Positions 1 through 8,223 of a stretch of 64,000 nucleotides of DNA are shown here, piece by piece. The position numbers were made by a program, and so were the translations under genes. Location: assembly GCF_009600885.1 (NCBI RefSeq), contig NZ_VCLA01000145.1, positions 53,367 to 117,366 on the forward strand, read 5' to 3'. This DNA is from Streptomyces jumonjinensis (GTDB lineage Bacteria > Actinomycetota > Actinomycetes > Streptomycetales > Streptomycetaceae). Position 1 is the stretch's first letter. Every line of letters begins with the position of its first letter. Under the pieces are notes generated by a model, which worked only from the letters and a program-made list of their open reading frames with translations, was not told where the DNA came from and did no database searches.

Positions 1-1166
1 CGCAGGGAAAGCACCGGCAGCGCCAGCACGGTCAGCGCCACCAGGGCGAGCGCCACCAGGGACTTCGGCCGCCGTTGGACCTGCCCCGACCAGCGCACGG
101 CGAGCCCGCTGGTCGCCCCCCGCTCGGGTCCCTCCTCGGCGAGGCGGCGGCGCTGACGGCGGCTGAGCACCCGGGGCCCGAGGAACCCGAGCAGCGCGGG
201 GAGCAGGGTGACGGCGGCCAGCACGCTCAGCACCACGGTCAGGGTCGTCGCGATGACGACCCCGTCCAGGAAGCGCAGGTTCATCACGAGCATGCCCGCG
301 AGCGCGATGCAGACCGTCGCGCCCGCGAAGACGACCGCGCGCCCCGCGGTGTTGAGCGCCACCCCCACCGAGGTCACCGGGTCCTCGCCGTGCAGCAGTG
401 CGCGCCGGTGCCGGGTCACGATGAACAGGGCGTAGTCAATGCCGACGCCGAGTCCGACGAGGGAGCCCAGCAGCGGGGCGAGGTCGGGTATCCCCGTGCC
501 GTGGCTGAGGAGCATCGTGCTGAACAGACCGATGCCGACGCCGAACACGGCGACCACGATCGGCAGCAGCATCGCGAAGAACGAGCCGAAGGCGAGGAAC
601 AGCACGACCGCGGCGGCGGCGATGCCGACGAGTTCGGAGGTCCCGCCCGTGGCCTGCTGGATGCGGGCGATGGCCTGTCCGCCCACTTCGACCCGGAGGC
701 CGTCGCCCGCGGCTGCCCGTGCGGTGTCGACGACGGCCTCGGCCAGTTCCGTCGGCACCGAGTTCGCCCGTTGCGCGAACGCCACCTCGGCGTAGGCGGT
801 GCGGCCGTCCTCGCTGATCCGGGCGGCGGCACCCGGTTCGTCCGCGTAGGGTCCGCTGACCTCCCCGATGCCGTCCATGCCGGCGATCTCGCGGAGCGCC
901 GGTTCGATCCGGGACCGTACGTCGGCGTCGCGCACCGAGCCGTCGGCGACCCGCCACACCACCGTGCCGGCGTCCCCCGCGCCGCCCGGACGGGCCTTCT
1001 CCAATAGTTCGTTCGCCCGGGTGGAGTCCGTCCCGGGGAGGGCGAAGTCGTTGGAGTAGTCGCTCCCCGCGGAGGTGCCGACCGCCCCCACGCCGAACAA
1101 CACCCCCACCCACAGCACCAGGACCACCAGCCGGTGCCGGTAGCACCAGCGCGCCAATGCCGTCAC
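1..1166 (-). CDS. MMPL/RND-family transporter, N-terminal part (cut by window edge)
   Basis: Inner-membrane exporter of the MMPL (RND) family, which typically moves lipids or hydrophobic compounds by proton antiport. The GTG start at 1166 follows an AAGGAG ribosome site with suitable spacing. Seen: an N-terminal membrane segment (LVVLVLWVGVLFGVGAVG), an extracytoplasmic domain of about 140 residues, then a run of transmembrane helices with the MMPL signature LGVGIDYALFIVTRHRR and a further helix pair before the left edge. About 388 codons are present; family members have 700 or more, so the C-terminal half lies outside. It is divergent from the two-component system at 1452-3810, and the gap holds a tandem repeat array, so control by that regulator is a reasonable inference. 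Confidence 0.9.
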   Translation of the reverse strand, partial: MTALARWCYRHRLVVLVLWVGVLFGVGAVGTSAGSDYSNDFALPGTDSTRANELLEKARPGGAGDAGTVVWRVADGSVRDADVRSRIEPALREIAGMDGIGEVSGPYADEPGAAARISEDGRTAYAEVAFAQRANSVPTELAEAVVDTARAAAGDGLRVEVGGQAIARIQQATGGTSELVGIAAAAVVLFLAFGSFFAMLLPIVVAVFGVGIGLFSTMLLSHGTGIPDLAPLLGSLVGLGVGIDYALFIVTRHRRALLHGEDPVTSVGVALNTAGRAVVFAGATVCIALAGMLVMNLRFLDGVVIATTLTVVLSVLAAVTLLPALLGFLGPRVLSRRQRRRLAEEGPERGATSGLAVRWSGQVQRRPKSLVALALVALTVLALPVLSL

Positions 1167-1311
1167 GTCGTCCGCTCCTTCTGTTGTCCGGGCGGCAGCC
1201 GCGGGTGCCCGTGCGGCGCCCCGACCGTCGCCCGGAAGTCGTTCGTTCCCCCGGGTCAGGGGCCCAGCATCGAGCGGGCGGCACCCCGGCGGGGAGGCCG
1301 AGGCGGTGATC

Positions 1312-1407
1312 CCCAGCCAACTCCCAGGGCTCCCAGGCAACTCCCAGGGCTCCCAGCCGATCCCCAGGACTCCCAGGCGACTGCCAGGGTTCACAAGGAA
1401 CTCCCAG
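1312..1407. promoter_or_regulatory. 20-bp tandem repeat array, probable operator for the divergent MMPL and two-component genes
   Basis: CCCAG cores recur at 1312, 1323, 1332, 1343, 1352, 1363, 1372, 1383 (GCCAG), a degenerate one near 1392, and 1403. Spacing alternates 11 and 9 bp, so the unit is 20 bp (CTCCCAGGGCTCCCAGGCAA). OmpR/PhoB-type regulators bind head-to-tail repeats of about one helical turn, and the array ends about 45 bp before the start codon of exactly such a regulator. Its use as an autoregulatory operator is inferred. Confidence 0.6.
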
Positions 1408-1451
1408 CTTCGACCCGCCCGCGCGGCGCGGCGCCGACCGATACTGAGGGA

Positions 1452-2165
1452 ATGACCGATTCAAGCCAGCCGCCCCGCGGGGACGTTCGAGGGGCGCGGG
1501 TCCTCGTCGTGGAGGACGAGCCGAGCATCGCCGACGTCCTCTCCATCACCCTGCGCTTCCACGGCTTCGACGTGTCGACCGCCGCGACCGTCCGCCAGGC
1601 ACGCCACCTGGCCGAACACGTCCGCCCGGACGCCGTCCTGCTCGACGTGATGCTGCCGGACGGCGACGGCCGCGAACTGGGGCGCGAACTGCGGTCGGCG
1701 CTGCCCGAGGCGGGGATCGTCTTCGTCACCGCGCGGGACGCACCCGCCGAGGTCGTCGGCGCGCTCGGCTTCGGCGACGACTACATCACCAAGCCGTTCC
1801 ACATCGACGAGGTCGTCGCCCGGATCGCCGCCGTGCTGCGCCGCACCCGCCCCGCGGACGTCCTGCCCCGGCGCGCGCCGCTGCGCCACGGCGACCTGGA
1901 ACTGGACGAGACGACGTACACGGTGCGCCGGGGCGCCCGCAGTGCCCAGCTCACCCCGACCGAGTACGCCCTGCTGCGCTTCCTGGTCCGCAACGCCGGG
2001 CAGATCGTGCCGAAGGAGGAACTACTGCGCCACGTCTGGCAGTACCAGCACCCGGCCGAGTCGACCGTCGTGGAGACGTACATCAGCTATCTGCGGCGCA
2101 AGCTCGGGACCCTGGGGCCGCCGCTGATCACGACCCGGCGCGGTGTCGGCTATGGGCTCACCTGA
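1452..2165 (+). CDS. OmpR/PhoB-family response regulator
   Basis: Cytoplasmic DNA-binding response regulator of 237 residues, normal for the family. The receiver domain occupies about residues 15-125, with the acidic pair in VVEDEPS, phosphoacceptor Asp65 (VLLDVMLPD) and conserved Lys114 (ITKPF). The C-terminal winged-helix domain (about 140-237) ends in the typical TTRRGVGYGL motif. The ATG at 1452 is chosen because it places the receiver domain a normal distance from the N-terminus; an in-frame extension upstream would run through the repeat array and is unlikely to be translated. The histidine kinase gene follows almost immediately and must be the partner. Divergent MMPL transporter is the probable target. 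Confidence 0.93.
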   Translation: MTDSSQPPRGDVRGARVLVVEDEPSIADVLSITLRFHGFDVSTAATVRQARHLAEHVRPDAVLLDVMLPDGDGRELGRELRSALPEAGIVFVTARDAPAEVVGALGFGDDYITKPFHIDEVVARIAAVLRRTRPADVLPRRAPLRHGDLELDETTYTVRRGARSAQLTPTEYALLRFLVRNAGQIVPKEELLRHVWQYQHPAESTVVETYISYLRRKLGTLGPPLITTRRGVGYGLT

Positions 2166-2175
2166 GGGCCCGGCG

Positions 2176-3810
2176 GTGACCTATCGTGCGTCCCGGCGCC
2201 GCGTCCCGAGCCGCTTCCCGCACCGGGGGGCGCGCTCGCTGCGGGCGAAACTCACCCTGATCAACGTCGCACTGCTGATGTGCGCCATCGTCGTGGCGTG
2301 CACGGTGAGCCTGATGGGGATGCGCCACTTCTTCCTCGACACCATCGACAAACAACTGACGTCGACGCGCGACTCGATCGCGGAGTCCAACCTCACCCTG
2401 CAACAGATCGAGGCGCTGAGCACCCTGGGCATCGCCCTCGACGAGTTGTCGCCCGGCAGCGGCGAACGAGGGCTGCTGCCGCACTCGGACTTCCAGTTCG
2501 TCGCCGTCGACGCGTCCGGCACGGCGATCCGGGTCGCCGGACTGGAGCCGACCGGGCGGCAACGGGATCTCGCGGCGGCCGTGGACGACGCGGGGCGGCT
2601 GGCCCGGTCCGACCGGCCGGTGGACGTCACCTTGGACGACGAGCCGTTCCGTGCGACGGCGGCGACCCTGGACGACGGGACGACCGTGGTGCTGGCCGGG
2701 TCCACGGAGTTCGTCCACACCAACATCCGCAAGGCGGTGAAGTTCGACTTCGGGTTGAGCACGGTCCTGTTGGGGCTGCTCGCGGTACTGACGATGATCG
2801 GTGCGCACCACCGGCTGCGGCCCCTGGAGGACATGGTCGAGACGGCGTCCGCGATCGCCGACGGGGACCTGACCCGGCGGGTGCCGTCCAGCCGCCATCC
2901 GGCCACCGAGGTGGAGCAGTTGCGGATCGCGCTGAACTCGATGCTCCAGCAGGTGGAGACGGCCTACAGCACCCGGGAGCGCAGCGCCGAACAGTTGCGG
3001 CAGTTCGTCGCGGATGCCAGCCACGAGTTGCGCACCCCGCTGTCGGCGATCCGCGGTTACCTCCAGTTGTTCGACCGGGGGATGCTGAACGCGCCCGAGG
3101 ACCGGGACCGGGCCTGGTCGCGGATCAACTCCGAGGTGGACCGCATGCACCGGCTGGTGGACGAGTTGCTGATGCTCGCCCGGCTGGACCAACGCGCCGA
3201 ACTGCGGCTGCGGAACACCGATGTGTGCGCCCTGGTGCGGGACGCGGCGGCCGACCTCCGGGCCCAGCAGCCGGAGCGGCCCGTGACGGTACGGGCCGAC
3301 GGGGTGCTGTTGGTGCATGCGGACGAGTGCGGGCTGCGCCAGGTGCTGGGGAACCTGGTGGGCAACGTGCGGGTGCACACTCCGCGGGACGCACCCGTCG
3401 AACTGTCGGTCCGGCGCACGGACGAGACGGTGACGGTGGTGGTGGCGGACCGGGGTCCGGGGCTCGCCGAGGAGGACGCCGTACGGGTCTTCGACCGTTT
3501 CTTCCGGGCGGGCGGCGGGGCGGGCAGCGGGCTGGGGTTGGCGATCGTCCGGGGGGTGGTCGACGCGCACGGGGGAAGGGTCACGGTGCGCCGACGGTCC
3601 GGGGGCGGGCTCGCGGTCGTGGTCGCCCTGCCTGCGGGGCCCGGCGGCCGGGGCTACCCGGGCGAGACGCCGGGCGGCTCCTCGGTAGGCGGTTCGGCTC
3701 CCGTCCCGGATGCCGGGCCCGGCCCCGGGCCCTCGCCCGCGTCACCGCCGTCGTCGCCGTCGTCGCCCTCGTCGTCATCGGCGTCCGGGGCCGCGGGCAA
3801 GGGGAGTTGA
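2176..3810 (+). CDS. Two-component sensor histidine kinase (HAMP-HisKA-HATPase)
   Basis: Membrane sensor kinase paired with the preceding regulator. The GTG at 2176 has a GAGGG ribosome site; GTG 2143 or ATG 2152 would overlap the regulator gene and are alternatives. Order of parts: first transmembrane segment near residues 26-49, an extracytoplasmic sensor region of about 140 residues, second segment near 194-211, HAMP (RLRPLEDMVETASAIADGD), dimerisation/H-box with His283 (ADASHELRTPLS), then the ATP-binding domain with N-box (LGNLVGNVRVHT), G1 (DRGPGLAEED), F-box and G2 (GSGLGLAIV). The last 60 or so residues are low-complexity Pro/Ser/Gly and lie opposite a decayed convergent gene, so the tail may be a read-through extension. 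Confidence 0.92.
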   Translation: MTYRASRRRVPSRFPHRGARSLRAKLTLINVALLMCAIVVACTVSLMGMRHFFLDTIDKQLTSTRDSIAESNLTLQQIEALSTLGIALDELSPGSGERGLLPHSDFQFVAVDASGTAIRVAGLEPTGRQRDLAAAVDDAGRLARSDRPVDVTLDDEPFRATAATLDDGTTVVLAGSTEFVHTNIRKAVKFDFGLSTVLLGLLAVLTMIGAHHRLRPLEDMVETASAIADGDLTRRVPSSRHPATEVEQLRIALNSMLQQVETAYSTRERSAEQLRQFVADASHELRTPLSAIRGYLQLFDRGMLNAPEDRDRAWSRINSEVDRMHRLVDELLMLARLDQRAELRLRNTDVCALVRDAAADLRAQQPERPVTVRADGVLLVHADECGLRQVLGNLVGNVRVHTPRDAPVELSVRRTDETVTVVVADRGPGLAEEDAVRVFDRFFRAGGGAGSGLGLAIVRGVVDAHGGRVTVRRRSGGGLAVVVALPAGPGGRGYPGETPGGSSVGGSAPVPDAGPGPGPSPASPPSSPSSPSSSSASGAAGKGS

Positions 3811-4035
3811 CGGGCGAGGACCAGGGCCCACACCGTCGTTCCACGCCGCCCCCGTGCCAGACGCCCCACACGTCGGTGAGGGCCTCCAGCAGTCGCCGCC
3901 CGCGCGCGGGGCCGGCGCCGGGACCGTCGACCCGGTTCACCGCGCCGGGTGCGGTCCCGTTCTCGTCGGTGACCTCGATGAAGCAGCCGCCGCCGGCGGG
4001 CACGGCGACCGAGACCTCGAACTCCCGGTCCTGGG
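3654..4035 (-). pseudogene. ATP-binding (RsbW-like HATPase) protein, C-terminal remnant
   Basis: The minus strand encodes EFEVSVAVPAGGGCFIEV, an Asp-rich turn and then RRLLEALTDVWGV, which matches the end of the small anti-sigma-factor-like HATPase proteins that are abundant in Streptomyces (usually about 140 residues). The N-terminal half with the first ATP-binding motif is missing and a frameshift near 3865 separates WGV from the usual GTTVWALV ending. The repeat element at 4085 lies just upstream of the surviving part. No intact start codon is visible. Seen: family-like residues; inferred: a decayed gene rather than a short functional one. Confidence 0.45.
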
Positions 4036-4084
4036 GCTTCCCCCCTTTTTCGGCTCTTGCCGGCATTTGTGGTGTGGCAGCTAT

Positions 4085-4144
4085 GGTGTGTCCTTTACGG
4101 CGGTTGCTGGAGGCGTTTCGAGGGTAGGAACCGCCGTTGAAGCC
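4085..4144 (+). repeat. Dispersed intergenic palindromic element, copy A
   Basis: Sixty bases beginning GGTGTGTCCTTTACGGCGG and ending AACCGCCGTTGAAGCC. The inner parts ACGGCGGTT and AACCGCCGT can pair as a stem with a loop of about 20 bases. It differs from copy E (18702-18761) at only a few loop positions. It lies between a decayed ATP-binding gene and the 3' end of the glutaminase gene. Function unknown. Confidence 0.75.
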
Positions 4145-4287
4145 ACACCTGATGATGAGGGTGATGCGGCAGAGGCGCGATCGACCGAGGCGCCCGTGCC
4201 GGTCCCGCCGCCCGCTGAGCATGCGGCCTGCCGCCCGGACCTGGCGGAGTGCGTCGCGCCCGTGCCGGCCGAAGAGGCAGTCACCGT

Positions 4288-5619
4288 TCATGCGTCAAGT
4301 CTTCCCTTGTTCGGACGGCTCCCGCGCTGGGCCACCGTGTGCGGCCGCATCACGGCTTGTTCCACATCGCCTACGACGGTGACCCGGCCACCATCGCCGG
4401 GATCGGGATCGGGAATGATCGATTCCGGGTCCACGAGGTAGACCTCGTGACCATCCAGCGTGAGCCGACGCACGACCTCCAGCAACATGCGCCGTGCCAC
4501 GTCATCGATCGAATAGACCATCGTGAGGTCCAGAGCCACCCTGACTTCCGCGGGGGCGGTGTTCACGACTTCCCGGACAACTCTCTCGGCTCCGGCGAAA
4601 GCGATCCCGCCTTGCAGTTGGAGGACCCGGACCGCATTCCGGCCGCTGCCGACGACATGGCTGGACCGCACGATGGCACGCGCAGCGGCCGGGACCTCCA
4701 TCACATGCAGACCCATATCGGAGGAGAACCTCCCGAACAGTGACACTCCGCGGACGCTGTTCCCGTGGGAGTCCAGTCGTGGTGAGAATGTGGCGATGCC
4801 GATCTGACCGGGGAGCGCGCCGATCAGGCCCCCGGCCACGCCACTCTTCGCCGGAATGCCGACCTGGGTCGCCCAGTCACCGGCCGCGTCATACATTCCG
4901 CAGGTGGACATGACGCTCAGCACCTGACGCACCACCGGTTCGCGAATCACCCGCTCGCCCGAGAGAGGATTCACGCCGCGATTGGCCAACGTCGCGGCCA
5001 TCATGGCCAGATCTCGCGCGGTGACGAGCACAGAGCACTGGCGGATGTAGCCCTCGACGACGGCCCTGGGATCCCCGGTGAGGATGCCGTAGCCGCGGAG
5101 CATGTACGCGATGGCGAGATTGCGGTGCGCGTGCTCCATCTCCGACACGCACACCGCCTCGTCCACCCTCAGCCCACGACCGGCGAACGCCGAAAGGCCG
5201 CGGACCACGCGCTCCACGCGTTCCGCAGGATTCATGTCCTCCTGGCCGGCCAGCGAGTGGGCGGTGATCGCACCGGCGTTGATCATGGGATTGAAAGGGC
5301 GCCCGGTATCACTTTCGAGGGAGATCTGGTTGAACGCCTCTCCCGATGGCTCGACACCGACTCGTGCGAGCACAGGGCCGAAGCCGCGATCGGCCAGCGC
5401 CAGCGCGTACGCGAACGGCTTGGAGATCGACTGGATCGTGAACTCGGTGTCGATGTCACCGGCACCGTAGACCTCGCCGTCAACGGTGGCGAAGACCGCA
5501 CCGAGGCGCTCCGGGTCCGCTGCCGCAAGCTCGGGGATGTAGTCCGCCGGCTCTCCGGACGTGTCCGACTCGACCTCTCCGAGGGCCTCGGCCAGATAGT
5601 CGGGAATGACCGACCTCAT
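4288..5619 (-). CDS. glsA: Glutaminase with C-terminal STAS domain
   Basis: Serine-dependent beta-lactamase-fold glutaminase converting L-glutamine to L-glutamate and ammonia in the cytoplasm. The ATG at 5619 has a perfectly placed GGAGGA site. Residues 1-305 hold the glutaminase domain: Ser64 and Lys67 in the QSISKPFAYAL motif, the FNPMINAGAI segment and SKSGVAGG-like KSGVAGGLIGALPG. Residues about 330-430 form an STAS domain (LQGGIAFAGAERVVREV, LDLTMVYSIDDVARRML), as known in some bacterial GlsA proteins, which may give nucleotide or partner-dependent control. Length (443) fits the two-domain form. Transcribed alone; the next gene upstream, a VOC protein, is on the same strand 281 bp away. 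Confidence 0.92.
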   Translation of the reverse strand: MRSVIPDYLAEALGEVESDTSGEPADYIPELAAADPERLGAVFATVDGEVYGAGDIDTEFTIQSISKPFAYALALADRGFGPVLARVGVEPSGEAFNQISLESDTGRPFNPMINAGAITAHSLAGQEDMNPAERVERVVRGLSAFAGRGLRVDEAVCVSEMEHAHRNLAIAYMLRGYGILTGDPRAVVEGYIRQCSVLVTARDLAMMAATLANRGVNPLSGERVIREPVVRQVLSVMSTCGMYDAAGDWATQVGIPAKSGVAGGLIGALPGQIGIATFSPRLDSHGNSVRGVSLFGRFSSDMGLHVMEVPAAARAIVRSSHVVGSGRNAVRVLQLQGGIAFAGAERVVREVVNTAPAEVRVALDLTMVYSIDDVARRMLLEVVRRLTLDGHEVYLVDPESIIPDPDPGDGGRVTVVGDVEQAVMRPHTVAQRGSRPNKGRLDA

Positions 5620-5900
5620 GAGTCCTCCTCCGTACCTCTGCCCGCCCCCATCGTCCGCCTTGGCTGCCCTCTCGGCGGCTGAACCCGCCCCCGGTACGTC
5701 ACCGGCCCGCACACGGCCGCTCGTACTCCTTCGTCCCTGCCCTGGAGCCGGGGCCCTGTCCTGGACCGGCATCCCGGACGTGGTCCGCCCTGGAGTGGGC
5801 GGTCCGCCGGTTGAGCCGGTCGGCCGGACCTGCGGCGATCCGGTGGTGCGGCCGGCGAAACCGCCCCGCGTCCACAGCCTCAAGGGGCGGGGGCACCCGG

Positions 5901-6350
5901 TCATCCGGAGGCGGGTGGGTCGGCGAAGATGCCATGGGTGAGGCCGGTGGCCTGGCCGACCTCAATGAGATATCCGTCGGGGTCGCGCATGTAGCAGCGG
6001 AGTTCGGCCTTGCGGTCGATGGGCGGGGTGAGGAACTCGGCGCCTTTCTCACTCCACAGCTGATGGCAGGCATTGATGTCGGCCACCCGGATGTTGAGGA
6101 AGCTGGTGGCGGTGCTCGGGTCGGTGGGCGGATGCAGGGATACATCGGGCTTGTCCGGTGTGGGACCGCCGCCGGGATTCATGATGATCCAGCCGTTGGC
6201 GAGTCTGACGATGCACGGATTCTCGGCGAGCACCACCGTGCCGCCGAGCACATCGCTGTAGAACGCTCGCGAGCGGGGCACATCGGCCACGGTGAGGAAG
6301 TGGGTGAGCAGCAGCCCGGTGTCCGGGGCCGGGAGATCGTCCTGAAGCAT
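5901..6350 (-). CDS. VOC (glyoxalase/bleomycin-resistance) family protein
   Basis: A 149-residue single-module VOC protein with paired beta-alpha-beta-beta-beta units: THFLTVADVPRSRAFYSDVLGG at the start and ELRCYMRDPDGYLIEVGQATG at the end, the latter carrying the usual metal-binding Glu. Start ATG 6350 is preceded by AGGAGG. Such proteins are metal-dependent isomerases, dioxygenases or drug-binding proteins; nothing here fixes the substrate. A perfect palindrome 230 bp upstream (6578-6593) could be an operator for this gene. No operon partner is evident. Confidence 0.88.
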   Translation of the reverse strand: MLQDDLPAPDTGLLLTHFLTVADVPRSRAFYSDVLGGTVVLAENPCIVRLANGWIIMNPGGGPTPDKPDVSLHPPTDPSTATSFLNIRVADINACHQLWSEKGAEFLTPPIDRKAELRCYMRDPDGYLIEVGQATGLTHGIFADPPASG

Positions 6351-6577
6351 GTCAGCCTCCTGTCGTTCAGGTGCCCGGTACGGATGGCCGGTGCCCGTTC
6401 CGCGCTTCGTGCCGGCTTCCGGACCGGGCTTTCGCTGCTGTGCTGCCGCGACCGGGATGAGGCGGCTCTCGCTGCCGGAGTGGCCGGTGCCGGACGCCCG
6501 GCCTACGGTGCCGGAGGAAGGCGGGTCGCTGCGAGGAGGCTGGGCTCACCGGGAATCCGACACGGTCACTCCACAAA

Positions 6578-6593
6578 GTAGCCAACTGGCTAC
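6578..6593. promoter_or_regulatory. Perfect 7-bp inverted repeat (operator-like)
   Basis: GTAGCCA-AC-TGGCTAC, arms of 7 bp with a 2-bp spacer. This is the size and symmetry bound by MarR, TetR or related dimers. The nearest downstream gene is the VOC protein on the minus strand; no regulator gene survives beside it. Confidence 0.45.
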
Positions 6594-6909
6594 CAACAGG
6601 ATAGGTGGGGTGAGGTGATTCCGCCCGTCGCCGTGATCAGCGGCGGAGTAGGTATCTGTACCGTCTCCTGCGGCGAGTGGGAACACCAGGGAGGCCGGTC
6701 TCGGGGCATCACGGAAACCGCCTCTCAGGGCACCGGCACCCTGCCAGCAGCACATGCCCTGATCAGGTGAAACGTGGATCTCACGACACGGCATGGAACC
6801 AGGCGGCATGACCACTCATGCTCTTGTCGTACGGAGGTCTCGGGTTCGGGTTGAACGGCCTGGTTGGAGACTCCCGGGCTCTTGCCGACGGCTCTGGACA
6901 GGCAGCTAT

Positions 6910-6969
6910 GGTGTGTCCTTTACGGCGGTTGCTGGAGACCTACAGGCAGGGGTAACTGCCGCCCGAGCC
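6910..6969 (+). repeat. Dispersed intergenic palindromic element, copy B
   Basis: The first 28 bases are identical to copy A (GGTGTGTCCTTTACGGCGG then TTGCTGGAG), and the preceding CAGCTAT also matches. The right half has diverged (GTAACTGCCGCCCGAGCC), so the stem is weaker. No gene overlaps it. Confidence 0.7.
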
Positions 6970-7243
6970 ATGCACTGGTGTTCGCCTGGTGTGGCGGTTG
7001 GGGGGAGGATCGCCGTGCCGTTCACCGTCAACGACCAGGTTCACCCATGCTGATGACCGTTCCGGCGAGGGTGTGGGCCGCGGCTGGTGCCATACCGCTC
7101 TCCATCAACCTGCCCGTGATGAGGGACCGCCTCATCCGTCGCAGCCGGGTGTCCGGTCCCACCGGTGGGGCGACAGGTTCGTGCGTGCTGTGGTCTGTGC
7201 TCTACGGCGGTCCTGGCTCCACGGCGGTCCTGGTGCGTCACGG

Positions 7244-8104
7244 CTACCGGGTCGCGTACGAGGCCGGTACGTTCAGCAACGCGCGGGTGCGTGCCCCGTC
7301 GGGGTCGTCGCGCAGCTCGTAGATCTCCAGGCGCTGGTCGGGGCGGTCCGACTGGGCCCAGAGCTGGAAGTCGACGGTGATGCGGCCGGCGCCTGGGTGG
7401 ATCATGTGCTTGGTCCCGGCGACGCATTCGCCGACGCGCCCCGAAGACCACAACCCGGCGAAAACGTCGTCGTGCACGCACAGTTCGCCGACCATGCTGG
7501 TCAGGGTCTCGTCGTCCGGATACTTTCCGCTGATCAGTCGCAGATAGGCGACGTAGTCGGCTGCCTCCTGGTCCCAGTTCCGGTACAGGGCGCGGACCTG
7601 CGGGTCGAGGAAGAGCAACCGTGGCAGGGAGGGGCGGGTGCCGGGATGGTCGGGGGCGTCGGAGGGCAGGTGCGGGGCGACCAAGGCGTGGCCCAGGGCG
7701 TTCCAGGCCAGGATGTCGTTGCGGCGGCCGAGGATGGCGGCGGGCCGCGCGGCGACCAGGGCGAGCAGCGCCCGCGCGTTCGGGCTGGCGGTCTCCGTGC
7801 CGCTGCCCGTGGTGGTGGCCGTGCGTCTGGCGCGCGCCAGGTCGAGCAGATGCTCCGCCTCGGTGACGGAGAGCTGTAGCGCCCTGGCGAGCGCGAGGAG
7901 GACCTCGTCGGAGGCATTGCGGCTGTGGCCCTGTTCCAGGCGGGTGTAGTACGTGACGCTGACCCCGGCCAGCTGGGCCACCTCTTCGCGGCGCAGGCCG
8001 GGGACCCGTCGGCGTACCCCGAACCCGTTCAGAGGGGTGGACTCCGGCACCAGTACGGCGCGCTTGGCCCGGAGGAAGACGGCTAGATCACCCGGATGGT
8101 TCAT
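7244..8104 (-). CDS. XRE-family regulator with MmyB-like ligand-binding domain
   Basis: Transcription factor of 286 residues. The helix-turn-helix is at about residues 30-85 (RVPGLRREEVAQLAGVSVTY then YTRLEQGHSRNASDEVLLA), and the rest is the MLTR/MmyB-type ligand-binding domain (ILAWNALGHALV, DQRLEIYELRDDPDGARTR). In Actinobacteria this class often sits opposite a dehydrogenase or exporter gene that it represses. Here it is divergent from an MFS exporter with about 110 bp between starts, so control of that exporter is inferred. Start ATG 8104 gives the standard N-terminus. Confidence 0.92.
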   Translation of the reverse strand: MNHPGDLAVFLRAKRAVLVPESTPLNGFGVRRRVPGLRREEVAQLAGVSVTYYTRLEQGHSRNASDEVLLALARALQLSVTEAEHLLDLARARRTATTTGSGTETASPNARALLALVAARPAAILGRRNDILAWNALGHALVAPHLPSDAPDHPGTRPSLPRLLFLDPQVRALYRNWDQEAADYVAYLRLISGKYPDDETLTSMVGELCVHDDVFAGLWSSGRVGECVAGTKHMIHPGAGRITVDFQLWAQSDRPDQRLEIYELRDDPDGARTRALLNVPASYATR

Positions 8105-8223
8105 GCGTCAACCATAGGTCGGTGGGCGTGACCGCGACCATATCCCTGGGAGTGCCACCCTCCCCAAGGAGCGCAAGAGCCGGGATCTGGTAGCTGACCT
8201 GAGCACCTTCCACGATCGTGGGT

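Larger units (their letters stand above)
6351..7243. other. Gene-free stretch with one palindrome and one repeat element
   Basis: About 890 bp between the VOC and XRE genes with no reading frame that resembles a protein family. It contains the palindrome at 6578-6593, repeat copy B at 6910-6969 and a weak, degenerate similarity to the same element near 7190-7230 (CTCTACGGCGGTCCTGG). Probably a site of gene loss. Confidence 0.5.

Noticed and set aside
1134..1451. N-terminal extension of the response regulator through the repeat array
   Set aside because: The extension is low-complexity translated repeat; ATG 1452 gives a standard receiver domain.
7188..7240. A sixth copy of the palindromic repeat element
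   Set aside because: Only about 20 bases (CTCTACGGCGGTCCTGG) resemble the left arm and the right arm does not align, so it may be chance.
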